Shown piece after piece: positions 52,571 to 60,022 of a stretch of 64,000 nt of DNA. Within the stretch, counting starts at the first letter, position 1. Each line of letters starts with the position of its first letter. Source of the stretch: Variovorax boronicumulans (GTDB taxonomy: Bacteria > Pseudomonadota > Gammaproteobacteria > Burkholderiales > Burkholderiaceae_C); assembly GCF_030812215.1 (NCBI RefSeq), contig NZ_JAUSSG010000001.1, positions 186,001 to 250,000 of the forward strand, written 5' to 3'. The notes beneath the pieces were generated by a model that was not told where the DNA came from, searched no databases, and saw nothing but the letters and a program-made list of their open reading frames with translations. A program made the translations under genes and the position numbers.

Positions 52571-53152
52571 CTATCTCAGACTCGAATGGCCCGGCTTCTT
52601 TGCACGATATACAGCACGCTTCACGACAGAGTCGGACACCTCGAACATCAGCGCAATCGCATGCATCGTGTGCTCACCGGTGGCGTACAACCGCACCACT
52701 TCGGCCTCAGCTTCTGACGACAGCGCACGCGATCTCCCAGGGAGGTTTCCACGATCACGCGCAGCACGCTGGCCCGCAATAGATCTCTCTCGAATGATGC
52801 CCCGCTCAAGTTGAGCAACAGCACCAAGAATCTGAATCACAAACGACCCCATCGCGGTGGTCGTATCAAGCGGCTCAGTCAAGCTCTTAACGAGCGCACC
52901 AGCGATACGAATCTCTTCCAAGATCGCCAGCAAATCGGGCAACGAGCGGGCCACCCGATCCAGCTTATAGACCATGAATACATCACCGGGCCGTAGCTCC
53001 CGAAGACAACGCCTCAACTCCACCCGCTCCCCAACGCTGGAGGTCTTTTCCTGAAAGATGACCTCAGCACCAGCAGCCCGCAATGCATCAATCTGCAAAT
53101 GCGTTTCTTGCTCGCGAGTCGACACCCGCGCATAGCCAATCAGCATAAACAC
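52571..53152 (-). CDS. Serine recombinase (resolvase/invertase family), phage integrase
   Basis: 193 aa from ATG 53152 (MFMLIGYARVSTREQ; ATG 53146 is equally possible). Small serine recombinase: catalytic Ser in YARVST (S11), arginine motifs in VYKLDRVARSLPDLLAILEEI, AQLERGIIRERSIAGQRAARDRGNLPGRSR, and a C-terminal helix-turn-helix (TMHAIALMFEVSDSVVKRAVYRAK). It lies 12 bp from attL, as expected for the integrase. In RSM phages a protein of this type carries out site-specific integration into a tRNA-Ser gene. The small size is notable because most phage integrases of the serine class are the large type. Confidence 0.9.
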   Translation of the reverse strand: MFMLIGYARVSTREQETHLQIDALRAAGAEVIFQEKTSSVGERVELRRCLRELRPGDVFMVYKLDRVARSLPDLLAILEEIRIAGALVKSLTEPLDTTTAMGSFVIQILGAVAQLERGIIRERSIAGQRAARDRGNLPGRSRALSSEAEAEVVRLYATGEHTMHAIALMFEVSDSVVKRAVYRAKKPGHSSLR

Positions 53153-53262
53153 CCTTACGAGGCTGGATCACCGGCGCGACCTCCCTCCGTTAGACACGCC
53201 CAATCCATACGCGCTTAGGCCGAGACACATCAACTTTAAGAAACTGTACATTTGGCAACACC

Positions 53263-53484
53263 ATGCGCCAAACACAGCTTGAAAACGCCCTCGCACAGTG
53301 GTTCCTCGCAGAACTAGCCATTGGCCTGATCGGCATGTTCATCATGCTGACGATCTTGTATTTCGTGATCCGGTGGGGAGTAAGAGACGGCATGCGCGAT
53401 GCACAGCGAGGCACCCGCGCAGAACGACCACCAGCACGCTCAAAGCACGACACAGCAGGGCTACCCGACCTGAGAGCAGACTAG
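53263..53484 (+). CDS. Small predicted membrane protein (prophage, plus strand)
   Basis: 73 aa: MRQTQLENALAQWFLAELAIG, a hydrophobic helix (ELAIGLIGMFIMLTILYFVI) and a charged C-terminus. It is transcribed against the phage genes and shares its last 4 bp with the Rep stop (53481-53484, CTAG), a packing typical of real phage genes. No Shine-Dalgarno is clear. It might be an immunity or superinfection-exclusion protein; no family is recognised. Confidence 0.5.
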   Translation: MRQTQLENALAQWFLAELAIGLIGMFIMLTILYFVIRWGVRDGMRDAQRGTRAERPPARSKHDTAGLPDLRAD

Positions 53485-54422
53485 GCCACTACAGACCGCC
53501 GCTTCGGAATCTCTGCGGCCAGATAGAGCCAATCGCCGAAGTGAGACCAGCAGGTTTTACCAACCACCTCATGCTCCCGAGAAAGGAAGCTGAATGCCAC
53601 ATCAAGCAGATCGAGAGGACGATCCACTGTCCCCATATTTATCGCCTTGGGAACTTCTGAAACGCCAAATTTGGTCCATCGGTTGGACCACTTTTCTCCC
53701 TCTGCGTAGCCTTTGGAAATGTACTTCGCGATATAGCTCGCAATCCGAGCTGGAGTGCGATCCCCACCCTTGCGACGAGACACATCCACATTGCCCTGAT
53801 GTTCCTTGGTCACAGAGCGCCAAATGGCCCGAAGCACATCAAAACTTTTGGTCCGAATCACCGAGGGAACACCATGCTTGGAGTAGCAGACCCGATGAAA
53901 AAATTTGGGGATGCGACAGGTAGCACCGTGAACATGCCAAGCACCCCGTTTCTGTTCCTCAAAGGCTGCGACCAGACCAAAATCAGGTAGCTCACGAGTC
54001 ACACGACGAACGAACTCTTTGAGGTGCTTCTTGCAAAGCTCCAGGTCCTGCATATTGGACCTGTACGTGAGGGTCAGCATGGTGTCAGCACCCATTGCCT
54101 TACAGAGCTTGCGCACACGTGTCTTGGCACGATTGGCAGCGACAGCAATTGATTTCTCCCGCAGTTCATCAGCATGAAGCTCGCGATATCGATCCACCAT
54201 TTCCATGTGATCGAGGATGCGTGACCGAGGCCAATCAAGCTCTGTAGCAACCTGCTGTCGAGCAGCCGTGATTTCCAAATGACCATTCCCAAGGTCATGA
54301 GCTTTGACAGTGAAGGGACCAGACCGAGTGATATCAACCACCTGAACTTCAGACACACGACCAGAGGCGAAATCAGCCGTTTTGACACGACCACCCTTCC
54401 AGTCCAGAATCGCAATCGCCAT
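53481..54422 (-). CDS. Phage replication initiation protein (rolling-circle, HUH-type)
   Basis: 313 aa from ATG 54422, preceded by CTGGAG; 9 further residues upstream are in frame but have no ribosome site. Rolling-circle Rep features: motif I MLTLTYRSN (115-123), the HUH-type motif WHVHG (H163/H165), and motif III RIASYIAKYISKGY with candidate catalytic tyrosines (Y230, Y234). It nicks the double-stranded origin to start phage DNA synthesis. The gene lies next to the stem-loop-rich region 54423-54698, the candidate origin. It replaces the pII gene of Ff-type phages. Confidence 0.88.
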   Translation of the reverse strand: MAIAILDWKGGRVKTADFASGRVSEVQVVDITRSGPFTVKAHDLGNGHLEITAARQQVATELDWPRSRILDHMEMVDRYRELHADELREKSIAVAANRAKTRVRKLCKAMGADTMLTLTYRSNMQDLELCKKHLKEFVRRVTRELPDFGLVAAFEEQKRGAWHVHGATCRIPKFFHRVCYSKHGVPSVIRTKSFDVLRAIWRSVTKEHQGNVDVSRRKGGDRTPARIASYIAKYISKGYAEGEKWSNRWTKFGVSEVPKAINMGTVDRPLDLLDVAFSFLSREHEVVGKTCWSHFGDWLYLAAEIPKRRSVVA

Positions 54423-54698
54423 GGCTATCTCCAGTAGCTGTGACCACAAGGCCAGACCTGTTTGCCGCAGGTGCTGGCCTTACCTTTTGGGACCTTCAAG
54501 AGCCCCGTGTTCTAAAGTGTTTATTGGATAAATCTAGGCCGCGCTGCGCGCGGCCCCGGGCGCGCGGCCTTGCGGCCTTTCCGCGCCCTCCGGCGGCGTG
54601 GCAGTGACGAACGACAGGGCACGAGGACGAACACACGCCCACCATGGGGGACACCCCCATCCCCCCGGACATCCGCTCAGCAAGGGACAGCGCCCACC
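54423..54698. other. Candidate phage replication origin (stem-loop-rich, non-coding)
   Basis: Three strong stems lie in 276 bp: 54448-54481 (AAGGCCAG arms with one bulge), 54537-54555 (GGCCGCGC/GCGCGGCC around TGC), and 54561-54586 (GGCC-TTGC-GGCC inside a CGCG stem). Gene-free position beside rep and the concentrated secondary structure match phage origins and packaging signals. Which stem is nicked cannot be told. Confidence 0.6.
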
Positions 54699-54953
54699 TC
54701 ATACGCCACGCGACTTACGACGACCCATGTCTGCTCGAGCAGCTGAATCAAATAGGCCAAGATCCGGAGAGACTTGAATCAGCCGGTCGACCTCAGACAA
54801 CCGCAAAGCCTGACGAATCAACCACGCCGCAGTGGCATCCCGAGACCAAGGCTTCGACCAACCCCATCGAGTCTCACGTTTTGCCAACGGACCACGAAGA
54901 GCCTCCAACCGAGCGAAGGCCTCATCATCAAGCGCGACAGAAAACCGTTTCAC
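54699..54953 (-). CDS. Small phage protein, possible ribbon-helix-helix
   Basis: 84 aa: MKRFSVALDDEAFARLEALRGPLAKRETRWGWSKPWSRDATAAWLIRQALRLSEVDRLI. The opening strand plus helices resemble RHH/CopG-type DNA-binding proteins (KRFSVALDDEAFARLEAL, DATAAWLIRQAL). Its start overlaps the Zot stop as ATGA, so it is the last gene of the morphogenesis operon. Function by analogy: regulation of replication or copy number. The family link is tentative. Confidence 0.65.
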   Translation of the reverse strand: MKRFSVALDDEAFARLEALRGPLAKRETRWGWSKPWSRDATAAWLIRQALRLSEVDRLIQVSPDLGLFDSAARADMGRRKSRGV

Positions 54954-56065
54954 TTTCCCCCCCCGAATCGCGAGGCAACCTGTTGAGCGGGCACAGGAGC
55001 CTCAAAGACCGAAAGACCACCCATCCCCTTGACTTCGACGGTTTCTGCCGCCTGACGCCGATCCTGACGGTCTGAGCGCCCTTGTCGACCGTCCGGATCG
55101 AAATCCAAAAAGAAGCCGTTCGCCGCGAACTGGCGACACAGCTCATCGGACACGCGGTACGGGGTGGCCTGCTGGGTGTAGCACTTGCACCCCTGAGACA
55201 CATTGACGATGCACGCAGCGGGGTACGGCGCTCGAGCAGGCTTTGCCACATCGTCATACCGAGGCGCAGTGAAAGCGAGCCCGGGCACACGTGGCTGATA
55301 AGCCTTGAAGCTGGACACGTCCTTAACCTGCGCGGCACCAGCCATCAGGTTCACATCCCCCGCGGCGGTTTGCGGTTGCGCTTGACCTGGTGGTTTGGCT
55401 CCAAGAGGAACGGCCTTGTTCGGGTTGACTGCAACCCCAAGCTTTTCGCCAAAGCCACTGATCTGCACGTAGGCGAACCACACCAGCCCAAGGAACCCCA
55501 GCACAAGCACGGGAAAGGCAAGCACCTTCGCAGGCAACCTCACTTTCATGTTGTGCACAGTGGCGGACTGATACCAACTGAAAACCTCTTTGGGGTAGCG
55601 GAACGTGGTCTTGATCGCCTTGTTCAAGTCGCCCTTGTCATCAATATCCATGACCCGATTGAGTTCCATAGCCACCGAGTTCGGGAGCCCGAAGGTCCGG
55701 CGCATGTGAATGTGCTGGTCCACGAAACCGCGCAACGCAAAGTCGATTTGCTTGGGGTACTGACAAGTGAAGATGAAGATAAAGCCGCGATGGCGATGCT
55801 TATCGAGTCGCTGAACCGCCTCAGGTATCGGGTCACGAGGACCACGCTGGGGAAAGAAATCCTGAGCCTCATCGAGCAACACCACCGACCCATCGGGAAG
55901 GTCCATCCACTTGGTCGGGTCGCACTCTTTCCAATCGGTGCGCGTCAAACCAGTGACGTTCGAGACGTAGACCTGCCGACCCTCTTTTGTATGCCTATCG
56001 GCCTCCGACAAAGCACGCAACGTCTTGCCAGAACCAGGGAGGCCGGTGATGAGAAGAATGGTCAT
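54950..56065 (-). CDS. zot: Zonular occludens toxin-like assembly ATPase (pI)
   Basis: 371 aa from ATG 56065 (MTILLITGLPGSGKTLRALS); the frame extends upstream but the Walker A loop must be near the N-terminus and the ATG overlaps the upstream stop (ATGA). Walker A GLPGSGKT (8-15), Walker B VVLLDEAQDFF (61-71), a single TM helix near 176-200 (VLAFPVLVLGFLGLVWFAYV) and a periplasmic tail with Cys residues (ACIVNVSQGCKCYTQQ). It is the inner-membrane motor that extrudes the phage. No trace of the toxin activity is implied. Confidence 0.93.
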   Translation of the reverse strand: MTILLITGLPGSGKTLRALSEADRHTKEGRQVYVSNVTGLTRTDWKECDPTKWMDLPDGSVVLLDEAQDFFPQRGPRDPIPEAVQRLDKHRHRGFIFIFTCQYPKQIDFALRGFVDQHIHMRRTFGLPNSVAMELNRVMDIDDKGDLNKAIKTTFRYPKEVFSWYQSATVHNMKVRLPAKVLAFPVLVLGFLGLVWFAYVQISGFGEKLGVAVNPNKAVPLGAKPPGQAQPQTAAGDVNLMAGAAQVKDVSSFKAYQPRVPGLAFTAPRYDDVAKPARAPYPAACIVNVSQGCKCYTQQATPYRVSDELCRQFAANGFFLDFDPDGRQGRSDRQDRRQAAETVEVKGMGGLSVFEAPVPAQQVASRFGGGK

Positions 56066-56352
56066 TTCTTGAACCTCAAGACACGGAACGAAAGCTTGAC
56101 GGCGATGGCTGAACCCCAAGCCGCAAGATAGATTTGCACGGCGGTATAGATGCCCATGATTTTGAGAATGGCGATGACATCCGAGGGCGCACCAGCGAAC
56201 GATGCATCGATGGCATTTGAAGCCGCACTGAAGGCCTCATTGAGCCCCTGATAGGACACGAAGGCGATGCCCAACCCGGTGAGGATGCGCATGAGCACCT
56301 GACCGACGACGCCGGTAAGCGCCGTCATGATGATTCCGACCAACCACGGCAT
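56062..56352 (-). CDS. Minor coat protein, pVI-like (DUF2523 type)
   Basis: 96 aa, almost entirely hydrophobic: MPWLVGIIMTALTGVVGQVLMRILTGLGIAFVSYQGLN, a middle polar segment, then VIAILKIMGIYTAVQIYLAAWGSAIAVKLSFRVLRFKK. Three membrane helices and the position between pIII-like and Zot match pVI, the cap protein. Overlaps the Zot start as ATGA and follows the pIII-like stop by 10 nt. Confidence 0.85.
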   Translation of the reverse strand: MPWLVGIIMTALTGVVGQVLMRILTGLGIAFVSYQGLNEAFSAASNAIDASFAGAPSDVIAILKIMGIYTAVQIYLAAWGSAIAVKLSFRVLRFKK

Positions 56353-56362
56353 AGAACCTCCC

Positions 56363-57802
56363 TCAGTCTCTCGTGACGACCATCAAGAACGTGCGCAGGG
56401 CCACCAGAAGCGCCACAGCGATGACGATAGGCCGAGACCCCTCACCGATATCACACAGCGGCTTCAACGACAGAACGTATTGCTGACCCAAAAGATTCAT
56501 GGGATAGCCAGCAGGGCATGCGGCGGTGACGTTCGATGCATTGACCCACGAAGTCCAGGCACCAGCCGTTCCCGCATCGCCGTTCGACTTGAACGAGCTC
56601 GCAACGGAACCATCGGTCACATCGATCGCACCAGTTTGCTTCCACGGCACATTGAAGTTTTCATACTCGCAACGAGCACGACTCTGTTCCTGTGCGATCG
56701 CGCACTGAATCGCATCGCCCTTGCACACGAAACCAGAGGCACAGTTACCGCCGTATTTGCTGCCCTCCTCATCGCCTTTTTTGCATGCATTGGAGCCGGG
56801 TTCCTGCTCGCACTTGGCATCACGAGACTGCGTGGTGGAGGTGGTCTCACATGTCTCAGTGGTCGCCCCCGATGCCTTGGTGCATTTCGTGGTGTCGGTC
56901 ACACACCTTGCACCACCAGCCTCGCAATTCGTGTTGGAGTTCGTGCGCGTGGTGGACCCATCAGGGTTCTTGACCTCCGAACTGTCACGCGCTGACGTTG
57001 GCGTATCACTGCCAGTGGGTGCACATACGCGCCGACCGTTGACCTCACCGGGCGCTTGCCCAAGCGGGCAAGGGTCAGGAGCCGTAGTACCGGGCGCGGG
57101 CTTGTCAGGCACTTTGCCATCAGCAGGAACAGGGGTAGAGCCTTGAGGATCGGTACCTGCCCCACCGAGGCCGGTACACGTGGCCGCAGTAGCCCCGGTG
57201 TACTTGGCAGACCCACTGCAATACCAGATGCCGCCATCCTTAACACATCCCTCGCGCTCAGCCATCGCAACACACTTGCCAGCGCCTTTGGGATTCCACC
57301 CATCACAGTAGTAGTGCACATCGCCCACCGGAGATACGCCCGTGCCGCCCTCCCACTTGACGCTCCCAGCAGACGTACCAGCGATGCTTTCACAATCATT
57401 GGGAGGCACCACACACGAGGTATGAGTGGAGTCCTCGATATAAGGAGCGGTACATGCGCATGCCGTACCTGAAGCAGTACTGTTCGCAGGGCACACAGGC
57501 GCAGTGGACAGGATGGACTGCGAATTGGTGCCAACCACCACAGCACCCGTGGACTTGTTCGTGGTCTTGAAATAGCAATTGTTCGTCGCAGACGACAGGT
57601 ACGTATGCGCAAACGATGACGACGCCGCAGTGGCGGCCACAGTCGCGAGCTGACACGCTTGATCGCCAGTGGATGCCTTAGGCGCTGTGACCTCCGTCAA
57701 CGGACTGATCAACACGTAGTACTGGACAGCCTTAGGCACCAGCGCATGAGCTACGCCGACCCATGAGACACAGAACATCAACCCCAAGATGAAGCGACGC
57801 AT
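56363..57802 (-). CDS. Adsorption/attachment protein, pIII-like, TspB-related
   Basis: 479 aa from ATG 57802 (MRRFILGLMFCVSWVGVAHA, a signal peptide). The secreted part is Ser/Thr/Gly- and Cys-rich, with CPLGQAPGEVNGRRVCAPTG typical of TspB-like virion proteins, and ends in a membrane anchor (IVIAVALLVALRTFLMVVTRD). In filamentous phages this gene encodes the receptor-binding tip protein. Length and position (between the major coat and pVI-like genes) support the call. Its ATG overlaps the stop of a 30-aa ORF by 1 nt. Divergence of such proteins prevents guessing the host receptor. Confidence 0.85.
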   Translation of the reverse strand: MRRFILGLMFCVSWVGVAHALVPKAVQYYVLISPLTEVTAPKASTGDQACQLATVAATAASSSFAHTYLSSATNNCYFKTTNKSTGAVVVGTNSQSILSTAPVCPANSTASGTACACTAPYIEDSTHTSCVVPPNDCESIAGTSAGSVKWEGGTGVSPVGDVHYYCDGWNPKGAGKCVAMAEREGCVKDGGIWYCSGSAKYTGATAATCTGLGGAGTDPQGSTPVPADGKVPDKPAPGTTAPDPCPLGQAPGEVNGRRVCAPTGSDTPTSARDSSEVKNPDGSTTRTNSNTNCEAGGARCVTDTTKCTKASGATTETCETTSTTQSRDAKCEQEPGSNACKKGDEEGSKYGGNCASGFVCKGDAIQCAIAQEQSRARCEYENFNVPWKQTGAIDVTDGSVASSFKSNGDAGTAGAWTSWVNASNVTAACPAGYPMNLLGQQYVLSLKPLCDIGEGSRPIVIAVALLVALRTFLMVVTRD

Positions 57803-57894
57803 CAACGGCCCCCCGCACTCACGAGAAAGAGCCACGTAGCCGCAATGGTCACGTAGAGGATGACGTTGTTGGAGAAATCAAAATCGAGAGGCAT
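57802..57894 (-). CDS. 30-aa hydrophobic peptide (minor coat, pVII/pIX-like)
   Basis: MPLDFDFSNNVILYVTIAATWLFLVSAGGR: a short acidic head and one membrane helix, matching the size and look of the tiny pVII/pIX coat proteins. The TGA overlaps the next gene's ATG by 1 nt (TGATG). It begins right after the terminator T tract and has no clear ribosome-binding site, which is the main doubt. Confidence 0.5.
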   Translation of the reverse strand: MPLDFDFSNNVILYVTIAATWLFLVSAGGR

Positions 57895-57901
57895 AAAAAA
57901 A

Positions 57902-57923
57902 CGGGGGGCCTTTCGACCCCCCG
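57902..57923 (-). terminator. Terminator between the major coat and downstream phage genes
   Basis: On the minus strand seven-bp arms CGGGGGG and CCCCCCG, loop TCGAAAGG, followed by T7. Positioned just after the major coat protein gene, it would end most transcripts there and let a minority continue into the minor-protein genes, as in Ff phages. Confidence 0.85.
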
Positions 57924-57933
57924 CCCAGTCGCA

Positions 57934-58158
57934 TTAACCGCCTGCAACGAAGCCCTTGATCCAACGGTAGGTCATGACGACCACTGCCAGACCGATCAAG
58001 GCACCACCCACGGTGGTAATGGCGGTCTTGGCCTGATCGATGCCGGTGGTGACCACCGAGACGTCGATGCCGGTCGATTGAGCCATCGCACCACCCGCAG
58101 CAGCCAGAGCCGCCACACCTACCAGCGCTGCACGAGCGCGCTTCTTCTTCATGTCCAT
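57934..58158 (-). CDS. Major coat protein (pVIII-like)
   Basis: 74 aa from ATG 58158 with GGAGG upstream. Signal peptide MDMKKKRARAALVGVAALAAAGGAMA, then a mature protein of 48 residues beginning QSTGIDVSVVTTGIDQAKTA, one membrane helix (GGALIGLAVVVMTYRWI) and a basic end. This is the classic inovirus major coat design. A strong terminator follows directly. The second in-frame ATG at 58152 is less likely. Confidence 0.9.
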   Translation of the reverse strand: MDMKKKRARAALVGVAALAAAGGAMAQSTGIDVSVVTTGIDQAKTAITTVGGALIGLAVVVMTYRWIKGFVAGG

Positions 58159-58247
58159 TTGGACCTCCGTTTGACGGTGCAACAGCGCACCCAGAGATCG
58201 AGGGCGTCTCACGACGATGCTCAACAACTGGCTACGCTGTCCGCACG

Positions 58248-58490
58248 TCATCGCGAGGACCAAACAAACGCTACGAACCTGCCCAAGGCCCATGCCGTCA
58301 CAAGGATGGCCAACACGGATGTGGCCAACTGCCCAGCCTGCTCGGACGTCAGCGGCTGGATGTAGTAGGTGAGCTTTGCGAGCTCTTCTTTGGTGGTGAC
58401 CACATAGCCCGTGCTGCACGTGTGATCGACAGTCAGCACGTCTTGTGCAACACCGTTGACGGTGGAAGGTTCGGCTTTGATGCAGTACAT
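58248..58490 (-). CDS. Small phage membrane protein
   Basis: 80 aa: MYCIKAEPSTVNGVAQDVLTVDHTCSTGYVVTTKEELAKLTYYIQPLTSEQAGQLATSVLAILVTAWALGRFVAFVWSSR. One TM helix at the C-terminus and two cysteines in the N-terminal part. The ATG at 58490 follows the upstream stop by 2 nt. It sits immediately before the major coat gene (89 nt); the sequence does not match a named coat protein. Confidence 0.75.
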   Translation of the reverse strand: MYCIKAEPSTVNGVAQDVLTVDHTCSTGYVVTTKEELAKLTYYIQPLTSEQAGQLATSVLAILVTAWALGRFVAFVWSSR

Positions 58491-58492
58491 GG

Positions 58493-58708
58493 TCAGCCCA
58501 CCAACAACGACAGCGACACACACAAACCGATGACAAGACCCATCCACTCCCCGAAGGTCATCGGCACATCACGATCCACAAACGCACGCCAATGCGCCCA
58601 TGCAACAGAAGCCACGACCAACAACCCGAGCACACCGAACGAGGCACACACCGCCCGAACGACCGGCGCGGGCACAACAGAACTCATGTCGTGAAACACG
58701 TCCATCAC
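58493..58708 (-). CDS. Small phage membrane protein with two helices
   Basis: 71 aa: MMDVFHDMSSVVPAPVVRAVCASFGVLGLLVVASVAWAHW then EWMGLVIGLCVSLSLLVG. Two membrane segments. Overlaps the upstream gene as ATGA. Probably a minor virion or assembly protein. Confidence 0.72.
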   Translation of the reverse strand: MMDVFHDMSSVVPAPVVRAVCASFGVLGLLVVASVAWAHWRAFVDRDVPMTFGEWMGLVIGLCVSLSLLVG

Positions 58709-58989
58709 AACCCCTCTAAGGTCTCACCGCGACGCTCAGCCTCACGGTACATGCGCGCACGAATGCGCTGGAGCAGATCGACATTGCGTTGAGTCGCACG
58801 CTCGATACGACGCACACGATCCGCGAACGGAGCGGGCTTACGACGACGCACAATGAAACGCCACGCGGCGACACCGAGAAACTCTGCGACCTGCCCGGCG
58901 ACGTAGCCCAGGAATGCCACGACGAAGACGTAGACGGTGAGCAAGGACATGACCTCACCCACTACCGATGCAAGCTCGTGAGCGGTCAT
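58705..58989 (-). CDS. Small phage membrane protein with basic C-terminal domain
   Basis: 94 aa from ATG 58989 (MTAHELASVVGEVMSLLTVYVFVVAFLGYVAGQ). One or two TM segments followed by a strongly basic coiled region (RRRKPAPFADRVRRIERATQRNVDLLQRIRARMYREAERR). The upstream stop overlaps as TGATG. Role unknown; DNA or virion binding is possible given the charge. Confidence 0.72.
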   Translation of the reverse strand: MTAHELASVVGEVMSLLTVYVFVVAFLGYVAGQVAEFLGVAAWRFIVRRRKPAPFADRVRRIERATQRNVDLLQRIRARMYREAERRGETLEGL

Positions 58990-59144
58990 CACTGCGCCCT
59001 CCAACGAATGGCGGGGACCTTGCTGTGGTCGCGACGACGGGCGCACTGAATGCGGTAGTTGCGTTCGGCGCGCTCGCCATCGAGCCAGATCAAGGCGGCG
59101 AAAAACATGCCGATTGCGAAGCCGAGAGCGAGCGCGGCGAACAT
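58989..59144 (-). CDS. 51-aa phage membrane peptide
   Basis: MFAALALGFAIGMFFAALIWLDGERAERNY then a basic end. A single hydrophobic helix. Start and stop each overlap the neighbours by 1 nt (TGATG on both sides), strong evidence that it is translated. Likely a pVII/pIX-class minor protein. Confidence 0.7.
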   Translation of the reverse strand: MFAALALGFAIGMFFAALIWLDGERAERNYRIQCARRRDHSKVPAIRWRAQ

Positions 59145-59455
59145 CACTGCTTCACCGGAGCAGAAGGCGCAGGGGCCGAGGGCTGACGAGGGGTCAGCGG
59201 CTGGAGGTCCGTAAGGACAGGACCGATCTTGCCGTTCTGGAAATTCACACCCATCGCGTACGTGCCGCGATAGTCGCCCTGCGTCACTTTGCCGCGAAAC
59301 GTGGGCGGCAGATCGAGCACACCCACTTGATCGAGTTCGCCAGCGTCAGTCAGCAGCGCGCACTGCGCGGTGTGGATTTCGTAGGGCTTGCCGGTCTTGG
59401 TGGAGATGCCCTTTTTGGGCTCATCGATTTTGAAGATACGCAGGATGCCTTGCAT
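59144..59455 (-). CDS. Phage single-stranded DNA-binding protein (pV-like)
   Basis: 103 aa: MQGILRIFKIDEPKKGISTKTGKPYEIHTAQCALLTDAGELDQVGVLDLPPTFRGKVTQGDYRGTYAMGVNFQNGKIGPVL, then a Pro/Gln tail. The OB-like strands and the PPTFRGK / GDYRGTY segments match inovirus gene V helix-destabilising proteins, which coat the single-stranded genome. Ribosome site AAAGAGGAAA. It is the first gene of the tightly overlapped structural operon. Confidence 0.88.
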   Translation of the reverse strand: MQGILRIFKIDEPKKGISTKTGKPYEIHTAQCALLTDAGELDQVGVLDLPPTFRGKVTQGDYRGTYAMGVNFQNGKIGPVLTDLQPLTPRQPSAPAPSAPVKQ

Positions 59456-59511
59456 GGTTTTTCCTCTTTGGTTTGCTTACACGAAGCACTGGCGAACGTG
59501 CCAGCCGGAAA

Positions 59512-59525
59512 CCCTCTCGAGAGGG
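59512..59525. promoter_or_regulatory. Perfect 14-bp palindrome in the leader of the phage ssDNA-binding gene
   Basis: CCCTCTCGAGAGGG lies 57 nt upstream of the ATG in the 150-bp gap between the Cys-rich gene and the pV-like gene. It may be an operator or a translational control hairpin. Confidence 0.45.
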
Positions 59526-59605
59526 CTACGAGCTGGCGAGTCAGAACAGCCTCCCCTGTACCCAGAACTCACGACGACGAATGAGGGACCAACGTTGAGC
59601 GGGGG

Positions 59606-59932
59606 TCACGGCCGATACCCCGCATAGCCATCGGCATAGACGCGGTCACACGACCCAAAGGCGCAATGGGAACCAGAAGGGAGCAAATCAGGCGCATCAA
59701 GCGAACAACCATCTAGCTGCCAATCAGCCCACCACTCGCTGTCCCAGCCACCCTGCATGTGCCTCACATTGGCGCAACGACGCGGAACAAAGAGACCATC
59801 AAACCGAGGGGTGTCCACCCCCACCCCGGGCTCAGCAGGAGCCGGCAGACTCGGCACTGAGCCGTTAGCCGAAGCAGGTGGGGGAGGACAGACGATGTGC
59901 TGCGCAAAGGCAACAAAACAGACTTGGTGCAT
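59606..59932 (-). CDS. Exported Cys/Trp-rich phage protein of unknown function
   Basis: 108 aa from ATG 59932 (MHQVCFVAFAQHIVCPPPPASANGS). The N-terminus is a short, weak signal-like segment. The rest is rich in Cys, Trp, Asp and Gly (PRRCANVRHMQGGWDSEWWADWQLDGCSL, CAFGSCDRVYADGYAGY). No family is recognised. It is first in the structural direction after the divergent operator region and just upstream of the pV-like gene. A lysogenic-conversion or receptor role is conceivable. Confidence 0.6.
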   Translation of the reverse strand: MHQVCFVAFAQHIVCPPPPASANGSVPSLPAPAEPGVGVDTPRFDGLFVPRRCANVRHMQGGWDSEWWADWQLDGCSLDAPDLLPSGSHCAFGSCDRVYADGYAGYRP

Positions 59933-59963
59933 GCCGGCTCCTAAAATGAGCAATTTGCAACCT

Positions 59964-60017
59964 GTCGCAAACTGCAATAGTCAGACGGAATTTACACCAC
60001 CCAGTCGCAAACTGCAA
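59964..60017. promoter_or_regulatory. Divergent phage promoter region with direct-repeat operators
   Basis: GTCGCAAACTGCAA occurs twice, at 59964-59977 and 60004-60017, exactly 40 bp apart. A further TTGCA half-site lies at 59955-59959. The repeats sit between the Cys-rich gene (minus) and the repressor-like gene (plus), ending 5 bp before the latter's ATG. Confidence 0.7.
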
Positions 60018-60022
60018 CACCC

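Noticed and set aside
54644..55075. 143-codon plus-strand frame over the phage RHH-like gene and Zot end
   Set aside because: It is opposite two coupled phage genes, and its composition does not resemble a protein family.
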